Source: Pseudomonas syringae (GTDB taxonomy: Bacteria > Pseudomonadota > Gammaproteobacteria > Pseudomonadales > Pseudomonadaceae). Taken from it: a DNA stretch of 64,000 nucleotides. The translations under genes and the position numbers were made by a program. Where the stretch lies: NCBI RefSeq assembly GCF_021606685.1, contig NZ_WKCB01000002.1, positions 124,001 through 188,000 of the forward strand, given 5' to 3'. The notes beneath the pieces are model-generated. The model was not told where the DNA came from, searched no databases, and saw nothing but the letters and a program-made list of their open reading frames with translations. The stretch's first letter is position 1. Every line of letters begins with the position of its first letter. Positions 15,048 through 26,908 of the stretch are shown in pieces.

Positions 15048-17453
15048 ATGCACCATCCTTTACTCAAAGGTTTGCGAATCAAACCTTTGTCCGTAGCCCC
15101 GCTGACACTGCTGTGCGCGCTGATGTCCGGCCTTGCGGTTGCCGACCCTCATCAATTTGATATCGCGCCACAGCCGTTGGCAACCGCGCTGAACCGCCTG
15201 GCTGCGCAAAGCGGGCTACAGGTGATATTCGATGGCTCGCTGGTAACCGGCAAGAGCAGCCCTGGCGTAGTCGGCTCCAAAGAGCCGCAGGCCGCGCTGG
15301 CTGAAGTGTTGAAAGGCAGCGGCTTGACCTGGCGCGCTACCGGTGGGAGTAGCGTGACGCTGGAGAAGCTCCCCGAATCGAGCGGTACCCTGCAATTGGG
15401 GGAGACTTCGATTGTTGGGCACGAGTTGGGCGAAACGACCGAGAACACCGGCTCCTACACCACCGGTGCCATGCAGACTGCCACCAAGCTGCCCTTGACC
15501 TTGCGTGAAACCCCGCAGTCGGTCAGCGTGGTCACGCGCAAGCGCATGGACGACAAGGCCATGACGACCATCAGCGATGTCGCTCAAAGTGCGCCGGGCA
15601 TTTTCCTTAACAGCTCAGGTGGCGCGGGCCGGCCGACGTTCAGCGCACGTGGTTTTGACGTCGACAACATCCTGTACGACGGTTTCCCCACCAGCTTCCT
15701 GACCTACATTCCCAGCAGCGAAGCCAATCTGGCAATGTATGACCGGGTTGAAATCGTTCGCGGCGCCACCGGCCTGGCCCAGGGCGCCGGCAGCCCCGCA
15801 GGCGCGATCAACCTGGTGCGCAAGCGCCCGACCCAAAAGTTTCAGGCCACCCTCACCGGCAGTGCCGGCAGCTGGGATGATTACAGTAGTACGCTGGACG
15901 TGGGCGGCCCGCTCAATGACAGCGGTACTTTGCGCGCGCGTACCGTGCTCTCGCGACAGGACTCGAAAAGCTTCCGCGAGTCGGTAGAGAGTGACGCGGA
16001 TCTGTACTACGGCGTAATCGACGCCGACCTGAGCGATACCACCACGCTGACACTCGGTGCCTACCGGCAGAAGGACCATACCAACTACGTCTGGGGCGGG
16101 TTGCCCATGGCCCGGGGTGGTGGGCATCTGGGACTGCCACGGGACACCTTCCTGGGGCATGACTATGAATACATGGACAATCGCACCACCGGTTACTTCG
16201 CGACCCTGGAGCATGGCTTCGCCAATGACTGGAAGCTGCGCATGGCCGCCATGCAGGCGACCACCAACACTGACGTGCTGGCCTCGTCCATATGGGGATA
16301 CAACCGTCACTATCTCTGGACCCAAGCCATGGAGCAGAAGGAAAAGGGCTACGACCTGGCCCTCAGCGGCCCCTTCCAGCTATTGGGTCAAGAACATGAC
16401 TTCACCGTGGGCGTCAGCAAGCGCCAGCTGGATTATCGTACCGGCAAGCTTTGGGAAAGCTTCATCGACAATAACGTCGATCTCTTCGCGTGGAACCCAC
16501 GTGGCCACACCAAGCCGAATATCGTCAAGGGCCCGAACCTGCGCCCGGAGACAACCACTCAGGACAGCTTCTATGCCAGCACCCGCCTGCGCTTGACCGA
16601 GCCGCTGTCGCTGATTCTCGGTGGCCGTTTGGACTGGTACGAATTCGAAAGCCGCGAAACCCCTGAAAGCAGCTACAAGGTCACCCGTAATCTGACCCGC
16701 TATGCCGGCCTGGTCTATGACCTGGACGCCAATCACTCGGTCTATGTCAGCTACACCGATATCTTCAAGCCGCAGACCGAGAAAGGCGTCGGTGGGCAAG
16801 TGGTCAAGCCTATCGTGGGTGAGAACTACGAGGTGGGCATCAAGGGCGAATACTTTGATGGCGCACTCAACGCCAGCGCGGCTATTTTCCAGATCGATCA
16901 GAAAAACCGCGCCCAGGAAATGCCGGATGTCTTTGGCTGCGGCACAACGGCCATCAGTACGTGCTACGAGGCTTCCGGCCTGGTGCGCAGCCGCGGTATC
17001 GACCTGGAACTGCAGGGCGCCCTGACCGAAAACTGGCAACTGGCTGGCGGTTACACCTACACGCAGACCAAATACGTCAGCGACGCCAACGAATCCCGAG
17101 AAGGCCAGGACTTCAACCGTCGGCTGCCACGCCAGCTGTTCAAGGTGTCCACCATCTACACCCTGCCCGACGAACTGCGCCGCTGGCGCGTCGGCGGCGA
17201 CGTGTACCAGCAGAGCCAGATCCGCACTGCAGGTGGCACCGGTGCCACGGCATGGCAAAACCGGCAGGGCTCGTACACGGTGGTCGGCCTGGTGGCAGGC
17301 TTCAAGGCCACCGAGCAACTGGACCTGCAGCTCAACGTAAACAACCTGTTTGACCGTACCTACTACGTCAGCATCGCCAACGGAGGCTATGAGCCGTATG
17401 ACATCTACGGTGACCCACGTAACGTCAAACTGACTGCTCGCTACAGCTTCTAA
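15048..17453 (+). CDS. TonB-dependent siderophore receptor with signalling domain
   Basis: 801 residues: a signal peptide (to about 32), an STN signalling domain (about 37-110, with FDIAPQPLATALNRLAAQSG), a TonB-box-like ETSIVG near 124, a plug domain (about 150-265) and a 22-strand barrel ending in aromatic Phe (ARYSF). The STN domain marks it as a transducer, matching the upstream FecI-FecR pair. Family resemblance is to FpvA/FoxA-like ferric-siderophore receptors. The siderophore cannot be assigned, and no biosynthesis genes are nearby, which fits uptake of a foreign siderophore. Confidence 0.93.
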   Translation: MHHPLLKGLRIKPLSVAPLTLLCALMSGLAVADPHQFDIAPQPLATALNRLAAQSGLQVIFDGSLVTGKSSPGVVGSKEPQAALAEVLKGSGLTWRATGGSSVTLEKLPESSGTLQLGETSIVGHELGETTENTGSYTTGAMQTATKLPLTLRETPQSVSVVTRKRMDDKAMTTISDVAQSAPGIFLNSSGGAGRPTFSARGFDVDNILYDGFPTSFLTYIPSSEANLAMYDRVEIVRGATGLAQGAGSPAGAINLVRKRPTQKFQATLTGSAGSWDDYSSTLDVGGPLNDSGTLRARTVLSRQDSKSFRESVESDADLYYGVIDADLSDTTTLTLGAYRQKDHTNYVWGGLPMARGGGHLGLPRDTFLGHDYEYMDNRTTGYFATLEHGFANDWKLRMAAMQATTNTDVLASSIWGYNRHYLWTQAMEQKEKGYDLALSGPFQLLGQEHDFTVGVSKRQLDYRTGKLWESFIDNNVDLFAWNPRGHTKPNIVKGPNLRPETTTQDSFYASTRLRLTEPLSLILGGRLDWYEFESRETPESSYKVTRNLTRYAGLVYDLDANHSVYVSYTDIFKPQTEKGVGGQVVKPIVGENYEVGIKGEYFDGALNASAAIFQIDQKNRAQEMPDVFGCGTTAISTCYEASGLVRSRGIDLELQGALTENWQLAGGYTYTQTKYVSDANESREGQDFNRRLPRQLFKVSTIYTLPDELRRWRVGGDVYQQSQIRTAGGTGATAWQNRQGSYTVVGLVAGFKATEQLDLQLNVNNLFDRTYYVSIANGGYEPYDIYGDPRNVKLTARYSF

Positions 17454-17479
17454 AACGCTGTTTATCGCCAAAAACGCAA

Positions 17480-17517
17480 GGGGTTAGCGCCCGCCGCCAC
17501 GGCCGAACGCTAACCCC
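17480..17517. other. Hairpin after the receptor gene
   Basis: GGGGTTAGCG pairs with CGCTAACCCC. No T-tract follows, so it is a stable 3' end structure rather than a clear terminator. Confidence 0.45.
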
Positions 17518-17551
17518 GCGGGGAAGAAAACGCAGAACGCCAGGCACAAAA

Positions 17552-17574
17552 AAACCGGCTCAAGTGGCCGGTTT
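17552..17574. terminator. Intrinsic terminator between the receptor gene and tRNA-Leu
   Basis: AAACCGGC pairs with GCCGGTTT around 7 bases. A runs and T runs flank it, so it can serve both the plus-strand receptor transcript and the minus-strand tRNA. Confidence 0.75.
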
Positions 17575-17618
17575 CTTTGTTGCTGAGAGCCTGGTAGAGG
17601 CTTTCAGATACTGCTATA

Positions 17619-17703
17619 TGGTGCCCCGAGGGAGACTCGAACTCCCACTCCTTTCGAAAACGGATTTTGAATCCGCCGCGTCTACCAATTCCGCCATCAG
17701 GGC
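17619..17703 (-). tRNA. tRNA-Leu (anticodon CAA)
   Basis: An 85-base class II tRNA read on the minus strand. It has the GCCCTGA/TCGGGGC acceptor arms, an encoded CCA end, D-loop GGTAGACGC, anticodon loop TTCAAAA with anticodon CAA, a variable arm and T-loop GTTCGAGTC. It decodes UUG. No integrase or duplicated tRNA end is seen beside it. Confidence 0.96.
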
Positions 17704-17811
17704 TCAATGGCGGCGAAGTATAGAGATGCGATTACCGTTGGTCAATCACGTTTCATGGTCAATTTTGACTATTTCCGCTAGACTTCCCGGCCCTGCTAGA
17801 CGAACCCCATC

Positions 17812-19982
<2,171 letters not shown>

Positions 19983-20025
19983 GTTTTCCGACCCTAAGAT
20001 TCACTATTTGCAACTGGAGTGCTAA

Positions 20026-20364
20026 ATGAGCTTTTTTATCTCTAACGCCATGGCTGACGCCGCTGCGCCTGCTGCTGCCGGCCCTATGGGCGGTGGTTTC
20101 GAGTGGATTTTCCTGGTCGGCTTCCTGGTCATCTTCTACCTGATGATCTGGCGTCCACAGGCCAAGCGCGCCAAAGAGCAGAAAAACCTGCTGGGCAGCC
20201 TGCAAAAAGGTGACGAAGTTGTGACCACTGGCGGTATCGCCGGCAAGATCACCAAGGTTTCCGACGCTTTCGTGGTCCTGGAAGTCTCCGACACCGTAGA
20301 AATGAAGTTCCAGAAGGGCGCCATCGCCGCCACGCTGCCAAAAGGCACGCTCAAAGCGATCTGA
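20026..20364 (+). CDS. yajC: Sec translocon accessory subunit YajC
   Basis: 112 residues: a short N-terminal Ala-rich segment, one membrane helix (about 27-45, FLVGFLVIFYLMIWRPQ) and a cytoplasmic domain with GDEVVTTGGIAGKI. It partners SecDF. It sits 43 bases after tgt and 62 before secD, in one transcription unit by spacing. Confidence 0.96.
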   Translation: MSFFISNAMADAAAPAAAGPMGGGFEWIFLVGFLVIFYLMIWRPQAKRAKEQKNLLGSLQKGDEVVTTGGIAGKITKVSDAFVVLEVSDTVEMKFQKGAIAATLPKGTLKAI

Positions 20365-20386
20365 GTAACAACCTTTACCAATCGAC

Positions 20387-20405
20387 GGGGCGCGCAAGGC
20401 GCCCC
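20387..20405. other. Intra-operon hairpin between yajC and secD
   Basis: GGGGCGC pairs with GCGCCCC around 5 bases. There is no T-tract, so it is not an efficient terminator; it may shape mRNA processing or secD translation. Confidence 0.4.
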
Positions 20406-20426
20406 GCGTTATAAGCGGGCGGCGTG

Positions 20427-22295
20427 ATGCTGAACAAATACCCTCTGTGGAAATACGTACTGATCCTGGCGGTGCTGGCGATCGGTTTTATTTATTCCGC
20501 TCCCAATCTTTATCCTGATGACCCTGCGATCCAGATCACTGGCGCCAGCACTTCGCTGCAGGTCAATCAGGCTGACCTGGAACGCGCGAGCAAGGCGCTC
20601 ACCGACGCAGGTATCCAGGTAAAAGCGGCAACGTTGGCGGCTGATGCGAAGGGCGGCTTGCTGCGCCTCGCCAAGCAAGAAGACCAATTGCCAGCCAAGG
20701 ATGTCGTACGCAAGGCCATGGGTGACGACTACGTTGTCGCGCTCAACCTGGCACAGACCACGCCACAATGGCTGCGCAGCATTGGCGCGCACCCGATGAA
20801 GCTGGGTCTGGACTTGTCCGGTGGTGTGCACTTCCTGCTGGAAGTCGACATGGACAAAGCCCTCGACGCGCGCCTGAAAGTCTACGAAGGCGACGTGAAA
20901 AGCCTGCTGCGTAAAGAGAAGCTGCGCTATCGCAGCCTGCCGCAGCTCAACGGTGCCATCCAGCTGGGTTTCGCTGACGAAGCTTCCCGCGAGCAGGCCC
21001 GTGCGCTGATCCGCAAGAACTTCAACGATTTCGACATTGTACCGGCCGACCTGAATGGTCAGGCTGTACTGCGTCTGGCGATGAGCCCGGCGAAGATCGC
21101 GGAAATCCGCGAATACTCCATCAAGCAAAACTTGACCACGGTGCGTAACCGCGTCAACGAGCTGGGTGTGGCCGAGCCAATCGTGCAGCGCCAGGGTGCC
21201 AACCGCATCGTGGTTGAACTACCGGGCGTACAGGACACCGCTGAAGCCAAGCGTATCCTGGGTAAAACCGCCAACCTGGAATTCCGTCTGGCGGCTGAGC
21301 CAGGTGCCTCCCGTGCGACTTCCGAAGAGTTCGAGTTCCGTGAAGGCAACCGTCCTCCAGCGCTGATCGAGCGTGGCTTGATCATCACCGGTGACCAGGT
21401 TACCGACGCCAAGGCTGGTTTCGGCGAGCACGGCACCCCTGAAGTGAACATCCGTCTGGATGGCCACGGCGGCGAACTGATGAGTCGCGCCACGCGCAGC
21501 AACGTTGGTCGCAGCATGGCGGTGATCTTCATCGAGCAGCGTCCGGTGACCACCTACACCAAGCAAATGGTCAACGGCGTCGAGAAAGACGTGCCGGTAC
21601 AGACCTTCAAGGAAGAGAAGAAGATCATCAGCCTGGCGACCATCCAGTCGCCGCTGGGTGCTCAATTCCGCATCACTGGCCTGAACGGTCAGGGCGAATC
21701 CTCGGAACTGGCCCTGCTGCTGCGTGCCGGTGGCCTGGCTGCTCCGATGTACTTTGCTGAAGAGCGCACCATCGGCCCGAGCCTGGGTGCCGACAACATC
21801 ACCAAGGGTATCGATGCCTCCCTGTGGGGCATGCTGTTCGTATCGCTGTTCATCATCGCCATCTACCGTTTCTTCGGCATCATCGCCACCGTGGCCCTGG
21901 CGGGCAACATGGTGATGCTGTTGGCCTTGATGTCGCTGCTGGGCGCTACGCTGACCCTGCCAGGTATCGCCGGTATCGTACTCACCATGGGTATGGCGGT
22001 AGACGCCAACGTACTGATCTTCTCGCGGATTCGTGAAGAGATCGCGGCGGGCATGACCGTACAGCGCGCAATCAACGAAGGCTTCGGCCGGGCATTTACC
22101 GCGATTCTCGACTCCAACCTGACCACTTTGCTGGTCGGCGGGATTCTCTTTGCCATGGGCACCGGCCCGGTCAAAGGTTTTGCGGTGACCATGTCCCTCG
22201 GTATCTTTACCTCGATGTTCACGGCCATCATGGTGACCCGCGCAATGGTCAACCTGATCTTTGGCGGGCGTGACTTCAAGAAGTTGTGGATTTAA
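20427..22295 (+). CDS. secD: Protein translocase subunit SecD
   Basis: 622 residues: one N-terminal helix, a large periplasmic region with GLDLSGGVHFLLEVD near 130, then five C-terminal membrane helices of the RND type, including PGIAGIVLTMGMAVDANVLI. It uses the proton motive force to help exported chains leave SecYEG. The ATG chosen follows a GTG one codon upstream (GTGATG) that could also start. secF follows after 9 bases. Confidence 0.97.
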   Translation: MLNKYPLWKYVLILAVLAIGFIYSAPNLYPDDPAIQITGASTSLQVNQADLERASKALTDAGIQVKAATLAADAKGGLLRLAKQEDQLPAKDVVRKAMGDDYVVALNLAQTTPQWLRSIGAHPMKLGLDLSGGVHFLLEVDMDKALDARLKVYEGDVKSLLRKEKLRYRSLPQLNGAIQLGFADEASREQARALIRKNFNDFDIVPADLNGQAVLRLAMSPAKIAEIREYSIKQNLTTVRNRVNELGVAEPIVQRQGANRIVVELPGVQDTAEAKRILGKTANLEFRLAAEPGASRATSEEFEFREGNRPPALIERGLIITGDQVTDAKAGFGEHGTPEVNIRLDGHGGELMSRATRSNVGRSMAVIFIEQRPVTTYTKQMVNGVEKDVPVQTFKEEKKIISLATIQSPLGAQFRITGLNGQGESSELALLLRAGGLAAPMYFAEERTIGPSLGADNITKGIDASLWGMLFVSLFIIAIYRFFGIIATVALAGNMVMLLALMSLLGATLTLPGIAGIVLTMGMAVDANVLIFSRIREEIAAGMTVQRAINEGFGRAFTAILDSNLTTLLVGGILFAMGTGPVKGFAVTMSLGIFTSMFTAIMVTRAMVNLIFGGRDFKKLWI

Positions 22296-22304
22296 GGGGC
22301 TGCC

Positions 22305-23219
22305 ATGTTACGTACAATCAACTTCATGGGCGTTCGCAACGTTGCGTTCGGCGTCACTGTGCTCCTTACCGTTCTGGCATTGTTCAGCTGGTTCCATAAG
22401 GGCCTGAACTACGGTCTGGACTTCACCGGCGGTACGCTCATCGAGCTGACCTACGAGAAGCCCGCCGACGTTACCCTGGTGCGCAACGAGCTGGTCAAGG
22501 CCGGCTATCACGAAGCCATCGTGCAGAGCTTTGGTGCGACCACCGACCTGCTGGTGCGTATGCCAGGCGAAGACCCGCAATTGGGTCACCAGGTAGCCGA
22601 GGCCTTGCAGAAGGTCGGCGGCGACAACCCGGCGTCGGTCAAACGCGTCGAGTTCGTGGGCCCGCAGGTGGGTGAAGAGCTGCGCGACCAGGGCGGCCTC
22701 GGCATGCTGATGGCGCTGGTCGGCATCATGATCTACCTGGCGTTCCGCTTTCAGTGGAAGTTCGGTGTCGGCGCCATTGTGTCGCTGATCCACGACGTGA
22801 TCGTGACCGTAGGTATCCTCGCGTACTTCCAGATCACCTTCGACCTGACGGTATTGGCGGCGGTGCTGGCGATCATCGGTTACTCGCTCAACGACACCAT
22901 CGTGGTATTCGACCGGGTTCGTGAGAACTTTCGCGTACTGCGCAAGGCTACGCTGATCGAGAACATCAACATCTCGACCACCCAGACCTTGCTGCGGACC
23001 ATGGCGACGTCGATCTCCACCTTGCTGGCGATCGCGGCACTGATGATCTTCGGGGGCGACAACCTGTGGGGCTTCTCCCTGGCGCTGTTTATCGGCGTTC
23101 TGGCGGGCACCTACTCGTCGATCTACATCGCCAACGTGGTGCTGATCTGGCTGAACCTCAACAGCGAAGACTTGATCCCTCCTGCCGCTACCGGCAAGGA
23201 GGTCGACGACCGCCCTTGA
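22305..23219 (+). CDS. secF: Protein translocase subunit SecF
   Basis: 304 residues, six membrane helices. LNYGLDFTGGTLIEL lies near 31, and the RND core segment YSLNDTIVVFDRVREN is near 193. It forms the complex with SecD and YajC. It is the last gene of the run and is followed by a strong terminator. Confidence 0.97.
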   Translation: MLRTINFMGVRNVAFGVTVLLTVLALFSWFHKGLNYGLDFTGGTLIELTYEKPADVTLVRNELVKAGYHEAIVQSFGATTDLLVRMPGEDPQLGHQVAEALQKVGGDNPASVKRVEFVGPQVGEELRDQGGLGMLMALVGIMIYLAFRFQWKFGVGAIVSLIHDVIVTVGILAYFQITFDLTVLAAVLAIIGYSLNDTIVVFDRVRENFRVLRKATLIENINISTTQTLLRTMATSISTLLAIAALMIFGGDNLWGFSLALFIGVLAGTYSSIYIANVVLIWLNLNSEDLIPPAATGKEVDDRP

Positions 23220-23248
23220 TGGGCGCTTGTTGATCTGCTGTTACAAAG

Positions 23249-23279
23249 AAGGCACGAGTATTGAACTCGTGCCTTTTTT
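23249..23279 (+). terminator. Intrinsic terminator after secF
   Basis: GGCACGAGT pairs with ACTCGTGCC around 5 bases, followed by TTTTTT. Confidence 0.92.
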
Positions 23280-23343
23280 ATTGCTCCAAGGCTGGGTATA
23301 GCGCGGACGTTTCGGTCCGTTTGTGATGGTCAGGAGGTTCAAC

Positions 23344-23886
23344 GTGAACAAGTCGTTACTGGTTGGTGCGGTATTGGGTGCTGTCGGTGTGACTGCCGGG
23401 GGTGCTGTTGCCACCTACAGCCTGGTAAAAAGCGGCCCTGAGTATGCGCAAGTGCTGGCAGTGCAGCCGGTGAAAACCCAGATCAAGACCCCTCGCGAGG
23501 TCTGCAAGGACGTCGCAGTGACCCGGCAGAAGCCGGTGCAGGATCAGCATCAGATCGTCGGTACCGTGGTCGGTGCGCTGGCCGGTGGCCTGTTGGGCAA
23601 CCAGGTCGGTGGCGGTAATGGTAAGAAGCTGGCCACCGTGGCCGGTGCGGTCGGTGGCGGTTATGCCGGTAACAAGGTTCAGGAAGGTATGCAGAACCGC
23701 GATACCTACACCACCACCCAGACCCGTTGTAACACCGTCAACGACATCAGCGACAAGGTTGTCGGCTACGACGTGCGTTACACCCTGGACGGCAAGGAAG
23801 GTTCGGTGCGCATGGATCGTGACCCAGGTGGTCAGATTCCGGTCGACAAGGAAGGCCGCTTGGTTCTGGGCCAGAACCAGCAGTAA
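23344..23886 (+). CDS. Glycine-zipper 2TM-domain envelope protein
   Basis: 180 residues: an N-terminal hydrophobic anchor (about 5-28), then a glycine-zipper pair (VGTVVGALAGGLLGNQVGGG and AGAVGGGYAGNKV, about 71-112), the 2TM family seen in outer-membrane lipoproteins such as SlyB/PcpY-like proteins, though no lipobox is visible here. The start is a GTG placed 7 bases after AGGAGG; an upstream ATG lacks a ribosome site. Its role in the envelope is unknown. Confidence 0.82.
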   Translation: MNKSLLVGAVLGAVGVTAGGAVATYSLVKSGPEYAQVLAVQPVKTQIKTPREVCKDVAVTRQKPVQDQHQIVGTVVGALAGGLLGNQVGGGNGKKLATVAGAVGGGYAGNKVQEGMQNRDTYTTTQTRCNTVNDISDKVVGYDVRYTLDGKEGSVRMDRDPGGQIPVDKEGRLVLGQNQQ

Positions 23887-23910
23887 TTCCAGAGCCTGAT
23901 GCCATTCAAA

Positions 23911-24001
23911 ATGTGGGAGGGGGCTTGCCCCTGAGAGCGGTGCATCAGTTAATGGGTTTTTAGCTGAGCCACTGCAATCGGGAGCAAGCCCCCTCCCACA
24001 T
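23911..24001. repeat. REP palindrome pair
   Basis: The left copy begins ATGTGGGAGGGGGCTTGCCC and the right copy ends AAGCCCCCTCCCACAT, with a non-conserved spacer. It sits between convergent genes. Confidence 0.9.
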
Positions 24002-24056
24002 TTGAGTCTTGTTGTTGCTCAGGCTTGGGTCTGACTCAAATCCCAGGCATAAAAAA

Positions 24057-24076
24057 AGCACCCCTCGGGGTGCTTT
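24057..24076. terminator. Bidirectional terminator before suhB 3' end
   Basis: AGCACCCC pairs with GGGGTGCT around TC, with A7 before and T6 after. It serves the minus-strand suhB and the plus-strand glycine-zipper gene. Confidence 0.9.
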
Positions 24077-24091
24077 TTTGTGCTCGCTCGC

Positions 24092-24907
24092 TTAACGCTT
24101 CAGCGAGGCTGGCAAGTGCGGCTGGATCGCCGTCAGTACTGCCTTGAAGCATTTGGTGTTGCCGGCAACCACGTGGCCTTTCTCAAGGAAGTCGTGACCG
24201 CCGGTGAAGTCGCTCACCAGGCCGCCGGCTTCTTGAATCAGCAGGGCGCCCGCAGCCATGTCCCACTCGGACAGGCCCGATTCCCAGAACGCATCAAAAC
24301 GACCGGCGGCCACGTAGGCCAGGTCAAGGCTGGCTGCGCCGGCGCGGCGGATGCCGGCGGTTTGGCCAACCAGGGCGCGGAACATGCCCAGGTAGTTTTC
24401 CAGGTTGTCCATCTGGTCGTCACGGAACGGGAAGCCGGTACCCAGCAGGGCGCCGTCCAGGCTGGTGCGGCCGCTTACGCGCAAGCGGCGACCGTTCAGC
24501 TGGGCGCCACGGCCACGGCTGGCGGTGAATTCTTCCTGGCGAACCGGGTCAAGTACGACGGCGTGTTCCAGGCGGCCACGGTATTTGCAGGCAATGCTGA
24601 CCGCAAAGTGTGGGATGCCGCGCAGGAAGTTGGTGGTGCCATCCAGTGGGTCGATAATCCACAGGTAGTCTTCGCCTTCGCCGCTGCCTTTGTGCAAGCC
24701 GGTTTCTTCGCCGAGGATGCCGTGGGTAGGGTAGGCCTTGCGCAGTGCGTCGATGATTTTCTGTTCGGCGGCGCGATCGACCTCGGACACGTAATCCTTG
24801 GCGTCTTTTTCGTCGACCTTGATGGTATCCAGGCGCTCGATGGAGCGGAAGATCAATTCACTGGCGCTGCGGGCGGCGCGCAGCGCGATATTCAGCATGG
24901 GCTGCAT
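24092..24907 (-). CDS. suhB: Inositol-1-monophosphatase
   Basis: 271 residues of the Mg-dependent IMPase family. Metal and catalytic motifs are GEETG near 69, WIIDPLDGTTNF near 84-95, and the C-terminal WDMAAGALLIQEAGG near 212. In gammaproteobacteria SuhB also contacts the rRNA antitermination complex. It is divergent from trmJ by 145 bases. Confidence 0.95.
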   Translation of the reverse strand: MQPMLNIALRAARSASELIFRSIERLDTIKVDEKDAKDYVSEVDRAAEQKIIDALRKAYPTHGILGEETGLHKGSGEGEDYLWIIDPLDGTTNFLRGIPHFAVSIACKYRGRLEHAVVLDPVRQEEFTASRGRGAQLNGRRLRVSGRTSLDGALLGTGFPFRDDQMDNLENYLGMFRALVGQTAGIRRAGAASLDLAYVAAGRFDAFWESGLSEWDMAAGALLIQEAGGLVSDFTGGHDFLEKGHVVAGNTKCFKAVLTAIQPHLPASLKR

Positions 24908-25052
24908 GGATGTGTCACCTAAGGTTGTTAAAGAAAGCCGGGCATTCTAGCAGAAACTTTCTTCAGGTGAAGGACGACGTTAGCTTTCATGGCATAACCT
25001 TAGGCTGTTCTGTAAGATTTGCTCCCCTTTCCCGTGTCCGAGAGCGCCTCCC

Positions 25053-25823
25053 TTGCTGCAAAACATTCGTGTCGTCTTGGTCAATACCAGTCACCCCGGC
25101 AATATCGGCGGGGTGGCGCGAGCCATGAAAAACATGGGGCTGACGCGCCTGGTGCTGGTTGAGCCGCGTGTGTTCCCGCACCACGAGGCCGATGCCCGCG
25201 CGTCCGGCGCCAATGACATCCTGGAAAAAGCCCAGGTCGTCGCCACCCTGGAAGACGCTTTGGTCGGCTGCAACCTGGTGCTCGGCACCAGCGCCCGCGA
25301 CCGTCGCATCCCCTGGCCCCTGCTGGACCCGCGCGAGTGCGGGACCAAGGTAGTGGAAGAGGCTGCCGGCGGCGCTGAAATCGCCTTGGTGTTTGGTCGT
25401 GAAGATTCCGGCCTCACCAATGAAGAGCTGCAGCGATGTCATTATCACGTGCACATTCCATCAGACCCTGAGTTCAGCTCGCTGAACCTCGGGGCGGCGG
25501 TGCAGGTGTTGAGTTATGAAGTGCGTATGTCCTGGCTGGCTGCTGAAGGTCAGCCGAGCAAGGTGGAAAAGGATGAAGTGGCGTCGACCAAAAGTGGCGA
25601 GTTGGCCACCATGGACGAGCTGGAGCGTTTCTATGAGCACCTGGAGCACACCCTGGTGGCCATCGAATTCCTTGATCCTGAGAAGCCGCGGCACTTGATG
25701 GCGCGCCTGCGTCGCCTGTACGGGCGCAGCTCGGTCAGCCGGGCAGAAATGAATATATTGCGTGGCATCCTCACGGAAACCCAGAAAGCGGCCCGTGGCG
25801 AGCTTATTAAGCGGAAGGATTAA
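25053..25823 (+). CDS. trmJ: tRNA (cytidine/uridine-32-2'-O)-methyltransferase TrmJ
   Basis: 256 residues of the SPOUT fold: the N-terminal [33 protein letters not shown] near 115 and the knot segment [15 protein letters not shown] near 145. A C-terminal extension (about 170-256) binds tRNA. The start is an unusual TTG: the family N-terminus begins exactly there and no ATG or GTG precedes it in frame. cysE follows by 2 bases. Confidence 0.93.
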   Translation: MLQNIRVVLVNTSHPGNIGGVARAMKNMGLTRLVLVEPRVFPHHEADARASGANDILEKAQVVATLEDALVGCNLVLGTSARDRRIPWPLLDPRECGTKVVEEAAGGAEIALVFGREDSGLTNEELQRCHYHVHIPSDPEFSSLNLGAAVQVLSYEVRMSWLAAEGQPSKVEKDEVASTKSGELATMDELERFYEHLEHTLVAIEFLDPEKPRHLMARLRRLYGRSSVSRAEMNILRGILTETQKAARGELIKRKD

Positions 25824-25825
25824 AA

Positions 25826-26608
25826 ATGTTCGAGCGTTTGCGAGAAGATATCCAGAGTGTTTTCCACCGTGACCCGGCGGCGCGCAACGCCTTTGAAGTG
25901 CTGACCTGCTACCCGGGCATGCATGCGATCTGGATCCACCGCCTGTCCGGCGCCTTGTGGGGCATGGGCTGGAAGTGGCTGGCGCGGTTGGTGTCGAACT
26001 TCGGACGCTGGTTGACCGGGATCGAGATTCACCCGGGCGCCAAGGTTGGTCGTCGTTTTTTTATCGACCATGGCATGGGCATTGTGATCGGCGAGACGGC
26101 TGAGATTGGCGACGACGTGACGCTCTATCAAGGCGTGACTCTGGGCGGCACCAGCTGGAATAAAGGCAAGCGCCACCCAACCCTGGAAGATGGCGTGGTG
26201 GTCGGGGCGGGCGCCAAGGTGCTGGGGCCGGTTACCGTGGGGGCGGGCGCCAAAGTCGGCTCCAATGCGGTCGTCACCAAGGCTGTGCCGCCTGGCGCCA
26301 CTGTGGTGGGTATTCCAGGCCGAATCATCGTCAAGCCGGAAGTAGGCGACGAGCAGGAAGCCAAGCGTAAGGCCATGGCCGAAAAAATCGGCTTTGATGC
26401 CTACGGTGTCAGCGAAGACATGCCTGACCCGGTGGCGCGCGCCATCGGCCAATTGCTCGACCACTTGCAGGCGGTAGATGGCAAGCTGGACGGCATGTGT
26501 GGCGCGCTCAAAGAGCTGGGCAGCAGCTACTGCGCCAAGGATCTGCCTGAGCTGCGCGAAGAGGACTTCGCCGAGATAAAGGACGAAACCGCCACCAAGG
26601 CAGGCTGA
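25826..26608 (+). CDS. cysE: Serine O-acetyltransferase
   Basis: 260 residues: a helical N-terminal region and a left-handed beta-helix with hexapeptide repeats ([37 protein letters not shown]). It makes O-acetylserine, the carbon skeleton for cysteine. Its position just before iscR-iscS, which consumes cysteine sulfur, is typical of pseudomonads. The C-terminal tail from about residue 175 is longer than the core and ends with acidic residues. Confidence 0.95.
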   Translation: MFERLREDIQSVFHRDPAARNAFEVLTCYPGMHAIWIHRLSGALWGMGWKWLARLVSNFGRWLTGIEIHPGAKVGRRFFIDHGMGIVIGETAEIGDDVTLYQGVTLGGTSWNKGKRHPTLEDGVVVGAGAKVLGPVTVGAGAKVGSNAVVTKAVPPGATVVGIPGRIIVKPEVGDEQEAKRKAMAEKIGFDAYGVSEDMPDPVARAIGQLLDHLQAVDGKLDGMCGALKELGSSYCAKDLPELREEDFAEIKDETATKAG

Positions 26609-26632
26609 GGTCTCGACTTCACCGCAAGACCC

Positions 26633-26722
26633 TGGGGAGGGGGCTTGCCCCCAATGGCAATGTGTCAGCCACTACAGTTATTGGCTGATCCGCCGTCATC
26701 GGGAGCAAGCCCCCTCCCACAT
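26633..26722. repeat. REP palindrome pair between cysE and iscR
   Basis: Inverted copies (GGGGAGGGGGCTTGCCCCCA and GGGAGCAAGCCCCCTCCCAC) occupy much of the 300-base cysE-iscR gap and may act as an insulating 3' structure. Confidence 0.9.
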
Positions 26723-26842
26723 TTGATCTCCATTGGTCTTGAGATTCAGCATTGAGCCCGCCGCCGCTGGTCCATCCCGCCCCACCCTGCTATGATTCGC
26801 GCGCCCTTTTTACGGGTAATCCTGACTAAAGTACTAGGTCTT

Positions 26843-26867
26843 ATAGTTGACTTAAATACTCGGGAAT
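26843..26867 (+). promoter_or_regulatory. Type 1 IscR box overlapping the isc promoter
   Basis: The 25-base site starts ATAGTTGACT and ends CTCGGGAAT. It matches the known type 1 IscR consensus at 22 of 25 positions by eye. It covers a likely -35 (TTGACT, 26847-26852) with CATACT 17 bases downstream (26870-26875). This supports [2Fe-2S]-IscR autorepression of the isc operon. Confidence 0.8.
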
Positions 26868-26908
26868 CGCATACTTGCCCCCATTCCGAAACACCTTGGT
26901 ACTTGTCC

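Noticed and set aside
17619..17703. Integration site at tRNA-Leu
   Set aside because: No integrase or repeated 3' end of the tRNA was found in the window.
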